Source: Bog-752 sp963799395
GTDB taxonomy: Bacteria > Actinomycetota > Thermoleophilia > UBA2241
Assembly: GCA_963799395.1 (NCBI GenBank)
Contig: CAWCWZ010000060.1
Span: 1 to 64,000, forward strand
Length of the DNA: 64,000 nt
Direction of reading: 5' to 3'
Below, piece by piece: positions 20,006 through 27,795 of the stretch. The stretch's first letter is position 1, and the number at the start of each line of letters is the position of its first letter. A program made the translations under genes and the position numbers. Below the pieces are notes generated by a model. It worked only from the letters and a program-made list of their open reading frames with translations, searched no databases and was not told the origin of the DNA.

Positions 20006-20050
20006 ATGATCGACCCCGCCCGCCGGCCCTCGCGGCCGCGACGCCGATGA
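20006..20050 (+). CDS. 14-codon upstream ORF overlapping the uppP start
   Basis: ATG at 20006 follows AGGAGAG (19991-19997) by eight bases and encodes MIDPARRPSRPRRR, ending in a TGA that overlaps the uppP ATG (ATGA). The uppP ATG itself has no Shine-Dalgarno. It may be a translational-coupling leader peptide; a chance ORF cannot be excluded. Confidence 0.4.
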   Translation: MIDPARRPSRPRRR

Positions 20051-20895
20051 CCATCCTTCAGGCCCTGATCCTGGGCATCGTTCAGGGCCTCACCGAGTTC
20101 CTGCCCATCTCCAGCTCGGGCCACCTGATCCTCGTGCCCTGGCTGTTCGGCTGGAACTTCTTCCAGCTCCACCCCGACCTCAACAAGACCTTCGACGTCG
20201 CCTTGCACCTCGGCACCTTCATCGCCGCCCTCGTCTACTTCTGGCGCCAGATCGTGGTCATCCTGCGGGCCTGGGTGGTCAGCCTGCGCAAGCGCCGCGT
20301 CGAGACCGCGGACGAGCGCCTCGCCTGGCTGCTGCTGATCAGCACCGTCCCGGCCGGCCTGGTCGGCGTCGCCTTCGAAAGCTTCGTCGAGGACCAGCTC
20401 GGCAAGCCCTACCTGATCTGTATCATGATGTTCGCCTTCGCCCTCGTCATGCTGCTGGCCGACCGTACGGCACGCCTGAACAAGACCATGACCGACATGC
20501 GCTGGCCGGGCGCCCTGGGCATAGGCGTCGCCCAGGCGATCGCCCTCTCGCCGGGCGTCTCGCGCTCGGGCATCACCATGGTCACCGGCCTGTTCATGGG
20601 CCTCGACCGCGAATCGACCGCACGCTACTCGTTCCTGCTGTCGGTGCCCGTGGTCGGCGGCGCCGCCCTGCTCAAGCTGGCCCAGCTCGCCAAGGACGGC
20701 ATGCCGCCGCACATGGCGCAGCCCTTCCTCGTGGGCACCGTCGCCGCCGCCGTGAGCGGCCTGGCCGCCATCTGGTTCCTGATCAGCTACCTGCGCACGC
20801 ACACCTTCACCATCTTCATCGTGTACCGTCTGGCGGTGGCGACCGCGCTCCTCATCGTCATCGCCACCGGCTTCCGGCACGCCACGGGGATCTGA
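20047..20895 (+). CDS. uppP: Undecaprenyl-diphosphatase UppP (BacA)
   Basis: 282 residues. Catalytic blocks GLTEFLPISSSGHL and LSPGVSRSGITMVTGLFMGL are intact, among about eight hydrophobic segments. This integral membrane enzyme dephosphorylates undecaprenyl diphosphate to recycle the lipid carrier for peptidoglycan and also gives bacitracin resistance. ATG at 20047 is the first start that leaves the N-terminal helix MTILQALILGIVQGL intact. Confidence 0.93.
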   Translation: MTILQALILGIVQGLTEFLPISSSGHLILVPWLFGWNFFQLHPDLNKTFDVALHLGTFIAALVYFWRQIVVILRAWVVSLRKRRVETADERLAWLLLISTVPAGLVGVAFESFVEDQLGKPYLICIMMFAFALVMLLADRTARLNKTMTDMRWPGALGIGVAQAIALSPGVSRSGITMVTGLFMGLDRESTARYSFLLSVPVVGGAALLKLAQLAKDGMPPHMAQPFLVGTVAAAVSGLAAIWFLISYLRTHTFTIFIVYRLAVATALLIVIATGFRHATGI

Positions 20896-20900
20896 CGAAG

Positions 20901-20942
20901 CGGCGGGCGGCGGCCGGCCGGATGGCCGGCCGCCGCCCGCCG
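20901..20942. terminator. 19-bp perfect GC hairpin after uppP
   Basis: Arms 20901-20919 and 20924-20942, loop ggat. It begins six bases after the uppP stop. No T-run follows. Confidence 0.6.
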
Positions 20943-20958
20943 CCGCCCGCCGTCCGCT

Positions 20959-20967
20959 TGCTATACT
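20959..20967 (+). promoter_or_regulatory. Extended -10 promoter (TGCTATACT) of the amidase gene
   Basis: TG at 20959-20960 and TATACT at 20962-20967, about 50 bases before the ATG at 21018. Confidence 0.55.
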
Positions 20968-21017
20968 TTGGCGGCCCGACGGGCAGAACCGCGGCGTGAA
21001 CGAAAGCGACGACCCTC

Positions 21018-22085
21018 ATGCGTACACTGACTCTCGGCGATCGCGGCAAAGAAGTCTCCGACGTGCAGCAGCGGTTGCACGGGCTCGGCTACGAGCTCGG
21101 CAACGAAGGTCTCGACGGCTTTCTCGGACCGCGCAGCCAGCTCGCCCTCAGGGCGTTCCAGCAGGAACGCGGGCTGCTCGTCGACGGCATCCTCGGACCC
21201 AACACCTGGCACGAGCTGGTCGAGGCCGGCTACGCGCTCGGCGACCGCCTGCTGTACCTGCGCGTCCCCTACTTTCGCGGCGACGACGTGCTGGCGCTGC
21301 AGGTCAAGCTCAACCTCCTGGGATTCAACGCCGGCCGCGAACGCGGCATCTTCGACACCGCGGTCGAGCGGGCCCTGATCGACTTTCAGCGCAATGCCGG
21401 TCTGCCGTCCGACGGCATCGTCGGCGACGACACCCTGCGCAAGCTCGACGCCCTGCGCAAGGCCGAATCGGGCCGCGAAGGCAAGAAGATCCCCGACCGC
21501 GACGAGGGCTTTGTCCACGACACGAGCCTCGCCGGCACGGTCGTGCTCATCGACCCCGGCCACGGCGGCCAGGACGTCGGCGTGGTCTCGCCCTCGGGCC
21601 GCAAAGAGAAGGACCTGACGCTCGCCGCCGGCCTGCGTCTCGCCGAGATGTTGCGGGCCGAGGGCAGCCGGGTCGTCATGACCCGCGAGACCGACCAGAC
21701 CGTGCCGCTCTACGTGCGCACCGACGCCGCCGAGACGGCGGCCGCCGACTACGTCGTCTCGCTGCACTTCAACGGCCACCACAACCCCGCGGCGGCCGGC
21801 GCCGTGGGCTACTTCTTCCAGCGCAGCCACTACTACTCCGAACACGGGGCGCGCCTGTCCGACTACATCGGCGCCGAGATCGGCCGGCTCTCCAGCGCCG
21901 GCTTCGTCGGCAGCCTCGGGCGCAACTTCGCCGTGCTGCGCGAGCCGACCGGCATAGCGGTCATGCTCGAGCCGCTCTTTCTGACCAATCCCGCCGACGA
22001 CGCCCGCGCCGGCCGCGCCGACTACGTCGAGCTCCTCGCGCGGGCCGTGGTCGCCGGCTTCTCACGCTACCTGGCTCGCGCCTAG
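21018..22085 (+). CDS. N-acetylmuramoyl-L-alanine amidase with two peptidoglycan-binding domains
   Basis: 355 residues, ATG at 21018, no obvious signal peptide. Two PG_binding_1 repeats lie at residues 5-70 (LRAFQQERGLLVDGILGPNTW) and 80-150 (LIDFQRNAGLPSDGIVGDDT). An Amidase_3 zinc domain follows with IDPGHGGQDVG, the RKEKDLTLAAGL Glu region and YVVSLHFNGHH. It cleaves the bond between MurNAc and the stem peptide. Lack of an export signal is common in this subfamily (CwlB-like). Stop is TAG. Confidence 0.9.
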   Translation: MRTLTLGDRGKEVSDVQQRLHGLGYELGNEGLDGFLGPRSQLALRAFQQERGLLVDGILGPNTWHELVEAGYALGDRLLYLRVPYFRGDDVLALQVKLNLLGFNAGRERGIFDTAVERALIDFQRNAGLPSDGIVGDDTLRKLDALRKAESGREGKKIPDRDEGFVHDTSLAGTVVLIDPGHGGQDVGVVSPSGRKEKDLTLAAGLRLAEMLRAEGSRVVMTRETDQTVPLYVRTDAAETAAADYVVSLHFNGHHNPAAAGAVGYFFQRSHYYSEHGARLSDYIGAEIGRLSSAGFVGSLGRNFAVLREPTGIAVMLEPLFLTNPADDARAGRADYVELLARAVVAGFSRYLARA

Positions 22086-22097
22086 GGACGACGCGCC

Positions 22098-22958
22098 GTG
22101 AGCACCCCACCCGAACCGGCGTCGACGGCCGGCTTTACCGCGACCCAGCGACAGCGCCTGCACGAGCTGGGCGCCACCGCCGCGGCAAGCGACGAGACCT
22201 TCGCCGGCGCGGCCGCCCGCGACGCGGCCTTCCTGCTCCTCGAGACAGAGCTCGCCGGCGCCGGCCGGGCGGCGCTCGACGCCCTGCGCGCCGGTGCGCG
22301 CCTGCCAGCGCTGCGCCGTCTCGAGGAGTCCCTGCGCGCCGCCCTCACCGGGGCCGGTCTGGTCGAGGTCGTGACCCCGGCCATCGTCGGCGGCGACGCC
22401 CTGCGCAAGATGGGCGTCGAACCCGGTAGCGAGATGGGCGAGCAGGTCTTTCGCCTCGACGGCGACCGCTGCCTGCGGCCGATGCTCGCCCCCAACCTCT
22501 ACACGCTGCTGCGCCGCCTCGCGCGCATCTGGAAGCAGCCCTTCGCGATCTACGAGATCGGCTCGTGCTTCCGGCGCGACACGAAGGGCAGCCGGCACCT
22601 GAACGAATTCACCATGCTCAACCTGGTCGAGCTCGGCACGCCGCTCGAGCGCCGCGACGAGCGTCTGCGCGAACTGGCCGCCGTCGTGCTCGCGGCCGCC
22701 GGCGTGACCGGCTACGAGTTCACGCGCAAGCGCTCCGAGGTCTACGGCGACGAGCTCGACGTGGTCGTCGGCGGCCTCGAAGTCTGTTCCACGGCGCTCG
22801 GACCGCACCCGTTAGACGACGCCTGGGCGATCACCGACCCGTGGGTCGGTCTGGGCTTTGGTCTCGAGCGCCTGCTCGTCGCCCGCGACGGCCTGGCCGG
22901 TATAGAGCGCGTGGGGCGCAGCCTGCGGTACCTGGACGGGGTGCGCCTGCAGCTGTAG
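22098..22958 (+). CDS. pylSc: Pyrrolysyl-tRNA synthetase, catalytic subunit PylSc
   Basis: 286 residues; a class II synthetase core matching the PylRS C-terminal domain. Motif 2 is LRPMLAPNLYTLLRRL and FAIYEIGSCFRRDTKGSRHL, followed by NEFTMLNLVELG and YGDELDVVVGG; motif 3 is WVGLGFGLERLLVARDGL. By alignment to Methanosarcina mazei, Tyr306, Leu309, Asn346, Tyr384 and Trp417 of the pyrrolysine pocket are kept, while Cys348 is Val. It has no tRNA-binding N-terminal domain; that function is supplied by the separate pylSn at 25.4 kb, the arrangement of Desulfitobacterium. It attaches pyrrolysine to tRNA-Pyl(CUA). GTG start, 12 bases after the amidase. Its own stop is TAG. Confidence 0.93.
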   Translation: MSTPPEPASTAGFTATQRQRLHELGATAAASDETFAGAAARDAAFLLLETELAGAGRAALDALRAGARLPALRRLEESLRAALTGAGLVEVVTPAIVGGDALRKMGVEPGSEMGEQVFRLDGDRCLRPMLAPNLYTLLRRLARIWKQPFAIYEIGSCFRRDTKGSRHLNEFTMLNLVELGTPLERRDERLRELAAVVLAAAGVTGYEFTRKRSEVYGDELDVVVGGLEVCSTALGPHPLDDAWAITDPWVGLGFGLERLLVARDGLAGIERVGRSLRYLDGVRLQL

Positions 22959-22959
22959 C

Positions 22960-23004
22960 GCGCGAGGGGCGGGGTGAGGCTCCGCCTCACCCCGCCCCTC
23001 GCGC
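22960..23004. terminator. 21-bp perfect hairpin between convergent pylSc and mttC
   Basis: Arms 22960-22980 and 22984-23004, loop tcc, starting two bases after the pylSc stop and ending just before the mttC stop. Its position fits a shared bidirectional terminator, though T-runs are absent. Confidence 0.65.
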
Positions 23005-23007
23005 CGG

Positions 23008-23649
23008 CTACCTGCCCAGCAGGGCGTCGATCTTCTTGACGCCGTCGGCGGCGTCTTCGGCGTAGGCGTCGGCGCCGATCTGGTCGGCCCAGCGCTGGGT
23101 GCAGGGGGCGCCGCCGACCACCGTCTTGAAGGGCAGGCCCTCGGCGCGGATGGCGGCGATCACCTTCTTCTGCTCCTCCATGGTGGTGGTGAGCAGGGCG
23201 CTCATGCCGATGACGTCGGCCTGCTCTTCCTTGGCCCGGGCGATGAAGGTGGCGGCCGGCACGTCGCGGCCGCAGTCGGTGACGGCGTAGCCGTGGGCCT
23301 TTAAGTAGGCGATGACGATGGCCTTGCCGATGTCGTGGACGTCGCCCTGCACGGTGCCGACGATGACGGTGCCCTTCTTCTCGCCCTCGCCGCCCACCAG
23401 GGCGGCGTTGCAGACCCTCGTGGCGGCGTCCATCGCCTGGGCGGCCAGCATGAGCTCGGGCAGAAAGACCTCGCCCGACTCGAAGGCGTCGCCGATCTGG
23501 CTGATGCCGACGACAAAGCCCTGGTTGATGATCTCGCCGGGGGCCATGCCGGCAGCGAGGGCGCGCGTGGCGACGTCCTCGGCGGCGGCGGCGTCGAAGT
23601 TGACGATCGCAGCGATCGCCTCTTGGATGAGCTCGTCTTTGTTGGCCAT
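23008..23649 (-). CDS. mttC: MttC-type methyltransferase corrinoid protein 2
   Basis: 213 residues, the normal size; ATG at 23649 after GGAGGAG. Helical cap (residues 1-85) with GFVVGISQIGDAFESGEVFLPEL; B12 domain with GDVHDIGKAIV (His is the lower cobalt ligand), MSALLTTTMEEQ and VVGGAPCTQRWADQIGADAYAEDA. It carries the methyl group from a trimethylamine- or betaine-type methyltransferase. Sitting between pylSc and pylSn it is likely to serve a Pyl-dependent MttB. The exact substrate is inferred; mttC is used in the broad sense. Stop is TAG. Confidence 0.9.
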   Translation of the reverse strand: MANKDELIQEAIAAIVNFDAAAAEDVATRALAAGMAPGEIINQGFVVGISQIGDAFESGEVFLPELMLAAQAMDAATRVCNAALVGGEGEKKGTVIVGTVQGDVHDIGKAIVIAYLKAHGYAVTDCGRDVPAATFIARAKEEQADVIGMSALLTTTMEEQKKVIAAIRAEGLPFKTVVGGAPCTQRWADQIGADAYAEDAADGVKKIDALLGR

Positions 23650-23774
23650 AGCGTGTGACTCCTCCTCGAAAAGTCGTGCCGTCCACTCGCGTGTCGTAGG
23701 GCGAAGTGAGTCGCGTCGCCGGCTCCGTCGCACGAGAGTCTCCTGCGGCCGGCAGCCGAACGGCGCCGGGCACA

Positions 23775-23780
23775 AGTATA
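23775..23780 (-). promoter_or_regulatory. -10 box (TATACT) of mttC, with a 125-base leader
   Basis: TATACT preceded by TG on the minus strand, about 125 bases upstream of the mttC ATG and divergent from the radical SAM promoter at 23854. The leader is long enough for regulation but no known riboswitch is recognised. Confidence 0.45.
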
Positions 23781-23853
23781 CAGGACGGCTCAGGCGCAAG
23801 CGCGGCTCGCGGCCGACCCGCCGATCCGGCGCCCCGACGGCGGCGACCCGCTT

Positions 23854-23861
23854 GATACAAT
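23854..23861 (+). promoter_or_regulatory. Leaderless promoter (TTGATACAAT) of the radical SAM gene
   Basis: TACAAT at 23856-23861 with an extended TG at 23853-23854. The ATG at 23868 lies six bases after the box, so the mRNA should start at or beside the AUG. No Shine-Dalgarno is present. Confidence 0.6.
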
Positions 23862-23867
23862 GCGTTC

Positions 23868-24746
23868 ATGCGGTACTACGGCGCCGTCATCCGGCCCCCC
23901 AGCGAAGCCTCGAGCCTCATCGTGCAGGTCACCTTCGGCTGCTCCAACGCCTCCTGCGACTTCTGCTCGACCTACCTCGACAAGCCCTTCGCGGTGCGGC
24001 CGCCCGACGAGGTCGTCGAAGACGTCACGGGCTTGCCCGACAGCATCAAGGCGCGGGTGCGGCGCGTCTTTCTCGCCGACGGCGACGCGCTCGCGCTGTC
24101 GCGCCGCCGGCTCGAGGACGTGCTCGCCCTCCTGCGCCGCGAGCTGCCCGCGCTCGAGCGGGTGAGCTGCTACGCGAGCGCCCAGAACCTGCTGAAGAAG
24201 AGCGCCGACGACCTGCACGCCATCCGCGAGGCCGGCCTCGAGATGCTCTACCTGGGCCTCGAGTCCGGCGACGACGCGACCCTCGCGGCCATCCACAAGG
24301 GAGTGACGGCGGCCGAGCAGATCGAGGGTTGCTCCAGGGCGTCGGCGGCCGGCTTTGCCCTGTCGATCACGGCGATCCTCGGGCTGGCCGGCCCCGAGCG
24401 CTCGGCGCTGCACGCCACGGCCACCGGCGAGGCGCTGTCGGCCATCGATCCCCCGTACATCGGGGTGCTCAGCCTCATGGTCGAGCCCGGCACCCGCATC
24501 GCCGAGCAGGTGCGCAGCGGGGAGTTCGTCGTGCCCGACGCGCTCACCATGCTGGCCGAGCTGCGTGGCATGATCGCCGCCACGATCGTGACCGACGCCG
24601 TGTTCCGCTCCAACCACGCCTCGAACTACCTGCCGGTGGGCGGCCGCCTGCCCCACGACAAGGAAGCGATGCTGGCGGCCCTCGACGGCGTGCTGGCGGC
24701 GCCCGAGCGGGCTCGCCTCAAGCCCGAGGAGTGGCGCCTGCTCTAG
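23868..24746 (+). CDS. Radical SAM protein of unknown function in the Pyl locus
   Basis: 292 residues. The SAM cluster motif is GCSNASCDFCSTYLDKPF, with C-x4-C-x2-C spacing like HemN/Elp3-type or COG1032 proteins rather than CxxxCxxC. LEMLYLGLESGDD and LSLMVEPGTRI are further core blocks. The end, FRSNHASNYLPVGGRLPHDKE, is shared with an uncharacterised radical SAM family of anaerobes. It is divergent from mttC and 900 bases from pylSc. It is not PylB, which is found at 30.5-31.7 kb. A role in methyl or cofactor chemistry is only suggested by context. Confidence 0.8.
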   Translation: MRYYGAVIRPPSEASSLIVQVTFGCSNASCDFCSTYLDKPFAVRPPDEVVEDVTGLPDSIKARVRRVFLADGDALALSRRRLEDVLALLRRELPALERVSCYASAQNLLKKSADDLHAIREAGLEMLYLGLESGDDATLAAIHKGVTAAEQIEGCSRASAAGFALSITAILGLAGPERSALHATATGEALSAIDPPYIGVLSLMVEPGTRIAEQVRSGEFVVPDALTMLAELRGMIAATIVTDAVFRSNHASNYLPVGGRLPHDKEAMLAALDGVLAAPERARLKPEEWRLL

Positions 24747-24799
24747 GGTCGGCCGCGGGCGCTCCGCGGCGCGGCCGCAAGCGACGACGACACCTGGGG

Positions 24800-25318
24800 A
24801 TGCCGTTGGCCGCGATCGAGATCGTCGACTACGACCCCGGCTGGCCCGCTCGGTTCGAGGGGGCGGCGGCGCGCCTGCGCGCCGCCGCCCCCTCCCTCAT
24901 CGTCGCCGTCGAGCACATCGGCAGCACCGCCGTCCCGGGGCTCGCCGCCAAGCCCGTCATCGACCTCATGCCGGCGGTCGCGGCCGGCCGCCCCGACGAC
25001 CTCGACCGTTGCGTTGCGCCCATCGTCGCCCTGGGCTACGAGTACGTCGCCGACTACGAGGATGAGATGCCGTACCGCCGCTTCTTTCGTCTGCGGCTGG
25101 CCGGCAGCCAGGAGAACGTCCATCTCGTCGAGCAGGGCAGCGTGTTCTGGACGCGGCATCTGGCGTTTCGCGAGATCCTGCGAACCCACCCGGGGCTGGC
25201 CGCCGAGTACGCGGCGCTCAAGCGCTCGCTGGCGCCCCGCTACTCCGACGTCAACGACTACGCCGCCGCCAAGGCCGGCTTCATCGAAGCGATCCTCGAC
25301 ACGTTGGGAGCCGCCTAG
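24800..25318 (+). CDS. GrpB (UPF0157) family nucleotidyltransferase-like protein
   Basis: 172 residues, ATG at 24800. Family motifs are IEIVDYDPGWPARFE, VEHIGSTAVPGLAAKPVIDL and FFRLRLAGSQENVHLVEQGS. GrpB proteins have a polymerase-beta-like fold and are often fused to dephospho-CoA kinase; their reaction is unsettled. It follows the radical SAM gene by 53 bases and may share its transcript. Confidence 0.85.
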   Translation: MPLAAIEIVDYDPGWPARFEGAAARLRAAAPSLIVAVEHIGSTAVPGLAAKPVIDLMPAVAAGRPDDLDRCVAPIVALGYEYVADYEDEMPYRRFFRLRLAGSQENVHLVEQGSVFWTRHLAFREILRTHPGLAAEYAALKRSLAPRYSDVNDYAAAKAGFIEAILDTLGAA

Positions 25319-25409
25319 GAAACGCCGGCGAGGCCGCCCGGGTGTGCGCCTCGCCGCGGTTGGTCGGTCGCCGCGTCAACCCCGGCCGCGTCAGCCCCCG
25401 CGGCGTGCG

Positions 25410-25751
25410 TCAGTCCCTCCGCTCGCCCTCGCGCAGGTACGAGCCGTAGCCGCGCTTGAACTTCGTGGCGGCGTACTTCTGCAGCTTCCACTCGGGGATG
25501 CGGCACTCGGGACAGGCCTCGAAGAACAGCTTGTTGCGCAGCCAGCGGGCCGAGCGGCTGTTCTTGGAGTCGCGCACGATCATGGTCTTGCCGCAGTGGG
25601 TGGTGAGGCGGGCCCGCGTGCCCAACACCTCGAACTCCTTGATGCCGTGCAGCAGCCCGCGCCGCGAGGGCCACAGCTTCATCTTCTCGACGAGCCTGAA
25701 GAGCGGCACCTGCTTGCGGTAGTAGACGGCCTTGTTGGGGTCGGTCGGCAC
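25410..25751 (-). CDS. pylSn: Pyrrolysyl-tRNA synthetase tRNA-binding subunit PylSn
   Basis: 113 residues from a GTG at 25751. It aligns with the N-terminal domain of archaeal PylRS: LWPSRRGLLHGIKEFEV (archaeal W.SRTGTLHKIKHYEV), then DSKNSRSARWLRNKLFFEAC, then CPECRI, the zinc-binding CxxC. It ends with YAATKFKRGYGSYL, typical of bacterial PylSn. It grips the T-arm and variable loop of tRNA-Pyl so that PylSc can act. A TGCTACACT promoter ends six bases upstream, so it is transcribed alone and leaderless. The N-terminal 20 residues are not conserved in archaea. Confidence 0.92.
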   Translation of the reverse strand: MPTDPNKAVYYRKQVPLFRLVEKMKLWPSRRGLLHGIKEFEVLGTRARLTTHCGKTMIVRDSKNSRSARWLRNKLFFEACPECRIPEWKLQKYAATKFKRGYGSYLREGERRD

Positions 25752-25757
25752 CGCACG

Positions 25758-25766
25758 AGTGTAGCA
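25758..25766 (-). promoter_or_regulatory. Leaderless extended -10 promoter (TGCTACACT) of pylSn
   Basis: TACACT at 25758-25763 on the minus strand with TG at 25765-25766; six bases separate the box from the GTG start. Confidence 0.6.
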
Positions 25767-25870
25767 AAGCCGAAGGCGGGTTGTGGCCCTGTCGCGCCCG
25801 GGCGGTCCGCCCGCGTACCGCCCGCGACTGAAGCGCTCGCCACCGCACGGCCGGCGAGCGGGCCGTGGAG

Positions 25871-27655
25871 CTACGTGAAGGTGCGATAGAACGGCAGACC
25901 GTCGTAGACGGCCCGCGTGGCGCGCCCGTCGATGACCGTGTCGAACGACAGACGGTCGGGGAGCCACGAGGGCGCGCCGACACGAAAGTCGCCGCCGGAC
26001 AGCGGCACGAGCTCGAGCTCGTCAGCCGGGTAGAGCCAGGGCGCCACCATCAACAGGCGATTACGCCGGCAGATGACGGAGAAGACGGGGGCCCAGGGGT
26101 CGTACGAACGGTAGGTGCCGGTGAGCCGCGCCCACGAGGGGTCGGGGGCGGGCGCCGCGAGCGGCGCCCGCCCCTCGCGCGCAAACCACGAGGGGCCGCA
26201 GGAAAGCGCGACGACGGCGCCGCCGTCGTCGCGCTCGAAGCGCAGGTGGAAGCGGTCCCAGTCGGGGTGGGGCGCGAGGAACAGGTCGTCGCCCCTGCGC
26301 TCCAGAGCGATCTCGGCGACGGCCGACGGCTCGGCGCCGACGCCCGAGCCGACGCTCGCGGCCGGAGCGGCCGGCAGGCGCAGGAACAGACGCTCGTCGT
26401 GAGCGGCCAGCGTCAGACCGCTCCAGGCTGGTTCGTCGTCGCCCGAGCTCGATGGCTCGCCACCCGCCGCGGCGTCCCGGCGGGCGTCGCCGGAGGGCGG
26501 CGCGACGTAGACGCCGGCGCACTCGGCGGCCGCCGCGCCGATGATCGTCGGGTCGGCGGGCGGCGCTGGCGGGGGCACAGGCGCCCCCGCCAGCGCCGCC
26601 CGCAGCGCCCGCAGCGCGAAGCGCGCGATCTCCATGCGGTCGTCGGACCCGTTCACCAGCACGATCACGCCGATACCGGACGCCGGGTCGGTCACGAGCA
26701 GGCTGCTGAAGCCGACCATGCCGCCTGAGTGACCGACGCACTCGTGCCCGTCGAGGGTCCGCGTGACGAGCCCGTACCCGTAGAACGAGCCCGGCTCGTC
26801 GGGGTCTTCGACCACCCTGCTCGTCCAGAGCGCGAAGCTCTCGTCGCTCAACAGGCGGCCGCCGGGACCCGCGCCGCGGTTCAGGATCAGTCGCGCCCAA
26901 GCCAGCATGTCGGCGGCCGACGAGACGATGCTGCCATCGGCCGTACAGCTCTCGATGCGCGTGGCTTCGACGACCGGCCGGCCGCCGTGCGCCGGCCGGT
27001 CGCCGCAGAGCTGCTCGTAGCCGGTCGCGACGGGCAGAGGCGAGTCGCGCCTGATCGTCGTCTCGGAGTCGATCATGGCGAGCGGCGCCACGATGCGATC
27101 GGCCACGAGCGTCGCGACCGGGCGCCCGGTCACCGCCTCGAGAGCCAGGCCGACGAGCTTGTAGCCGTCGTTCGAGTAGAGGAAGTGTTCGCCCGGCCCG
27201 TAGGTCAGCTCGGTCTCGCGCAACGACCACAGCGCGCAGCGCGCTTCGGCGCTGAACTCGGTGCCCATGGGCAGCCCCGACGTGTGGCTGAGCAGGTGGT
27301 GCAGCGTGATCGGGGCAAAGCGCGAGCGCACCGAGAACCAGGGCACGTAGTCGGTCACCGGCGCGTGCAGATCGACGCGGCCGGCTTCGTGCTCCTGGAG
27401 GAGCACCGCGGCCGTGAACGACTTGCTGATCGAGCCGATCTGAAAGCGCGTGTCGGGTTCGACCGGCGTGCCGGCCGCGACACTCGCGAGGCCCTGACAG
27501 ACGAAGCCCAGCGTGCGCTCGCTGTCGGTCAGCCCGATCGCCACGCCCGGAGCAGCGAGCCGCGGCAGGCGCGCCGCGACGAACTCGTCGACGGCCCCGA
27601 GAGCGGTGATCAGATGGTCGTGCCGGCTTGAGTCGGTGAAGCTCACGCCGACCAT
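25871..27655 (-). CDS. Serine beta-lactamase-like hydrolase (beta-lactamase class C family)
   Basis: 594 residues. The catalytic SxxK is in IGSISKSFTAAVLL, the YxN in YSNDGYKLVG, and the third motif is GHSGGMVGF. The last 220 residues form a beta-rich accessory region interrupted by two Ala/Pro inserts, each coded by a perfect palindrome. No signal peptide, so a cytoplasmic esterase or D-aminopeptidase role is as likely as cell-wall work. ATG at 27655; a TGACACAAT box overlapping it suggests an alternative leaderless start at the GTG at 27646. It separates pylSn from the tRNA-Pyl gene. Stop is TAG. Confidence 0.82.
   Translation of the reverse strand: MVGVSFTDSSRHDHLITALGAVDEFVAARLPRLAAPGVAIGLTDSERTLGFVCQGLASVAAGTPVEPDTRFQIGSISKSFTAAVLLQEHEAGRVDLHAPVTDYVPWFSVRSRFAPITLHHLLSHTSGLPMGTEFSAEARCALWSLRETELTYGPGEHFLYSNDGYKLVGLALEAVTGRPVATLVADRIVAPLAMIDSETTIRRDSPLPVATGYEQLCGDRPAHGGRPVVEATRIESCTADGSIVSSAADMLAWARLILNRGAGPGGRLLSDESFALWTSRVVEDPDEPGSFYGYGLVTRTLDGHECVGHSGGMVGFSSLLVTDPASGIGVIVLVNGSDDRMEIARFALRALRAALAGAPVPPPAPPADPTIIGAAAAECAGVYVAPPSGDARRDAAAGGEPSSSGDDEPAWSGLTLAAHDERLFLRLPAAPAASVGSGVGAEPSAVAEIALERRGDDLFLAPHPDWDRFHLRFERDDGGAVVALSCGPSWFAREGRAPLAAPAPDPSWARLTGTYRSYDPWAPVFSVICRRNRLLMVAPWLYPADELELVPLSGGDFRVGAPSWLPDRLSFDTVIDGRATRAVYDGLPFYRTFT
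26145..26174. repeat. 14-bp GC palindrome inside the beta-lactamase-like gene
   Basis: Arms 26145-26158 and 26161-26174 with a 2-base loop, coding an Ala/Pro linker near residue 510. Confidence 0.8.
26556..26603. repeat. 21-bp perfect GC palindrome inside the beta-lactamase-like gene
   Basis: Arms 26556-26576 and 26583-26603 with a 6-base loop, coding the linker ALAGAPVPPPAPPADPT between the catalytic and accessory domains. Confidence 0.85.
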
Positions 27656-27795
27656 TGTGTCAGAGTCGGCAGCCCCCGCGAAGTGGGCGAGTCGCCGACG
27701 CCTCTCGGACGCGGCCGTCTGCCGTTGGGCCTGAGAGCCGGCACACCCCCGCCTGCAGCTCCAGCAGGCGACCGCACACGGCAGGGGGATTGTGG

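Noticed and set aside
22098..22958. pylSc as a phenylalanyl- or seryl-tRNA synthetase fragment
   Set aside because: The LRPMLAPNLY, FTMLN and YGDELDV blocks are specific to PylRS, and the tRNA and PylSn partners are present.
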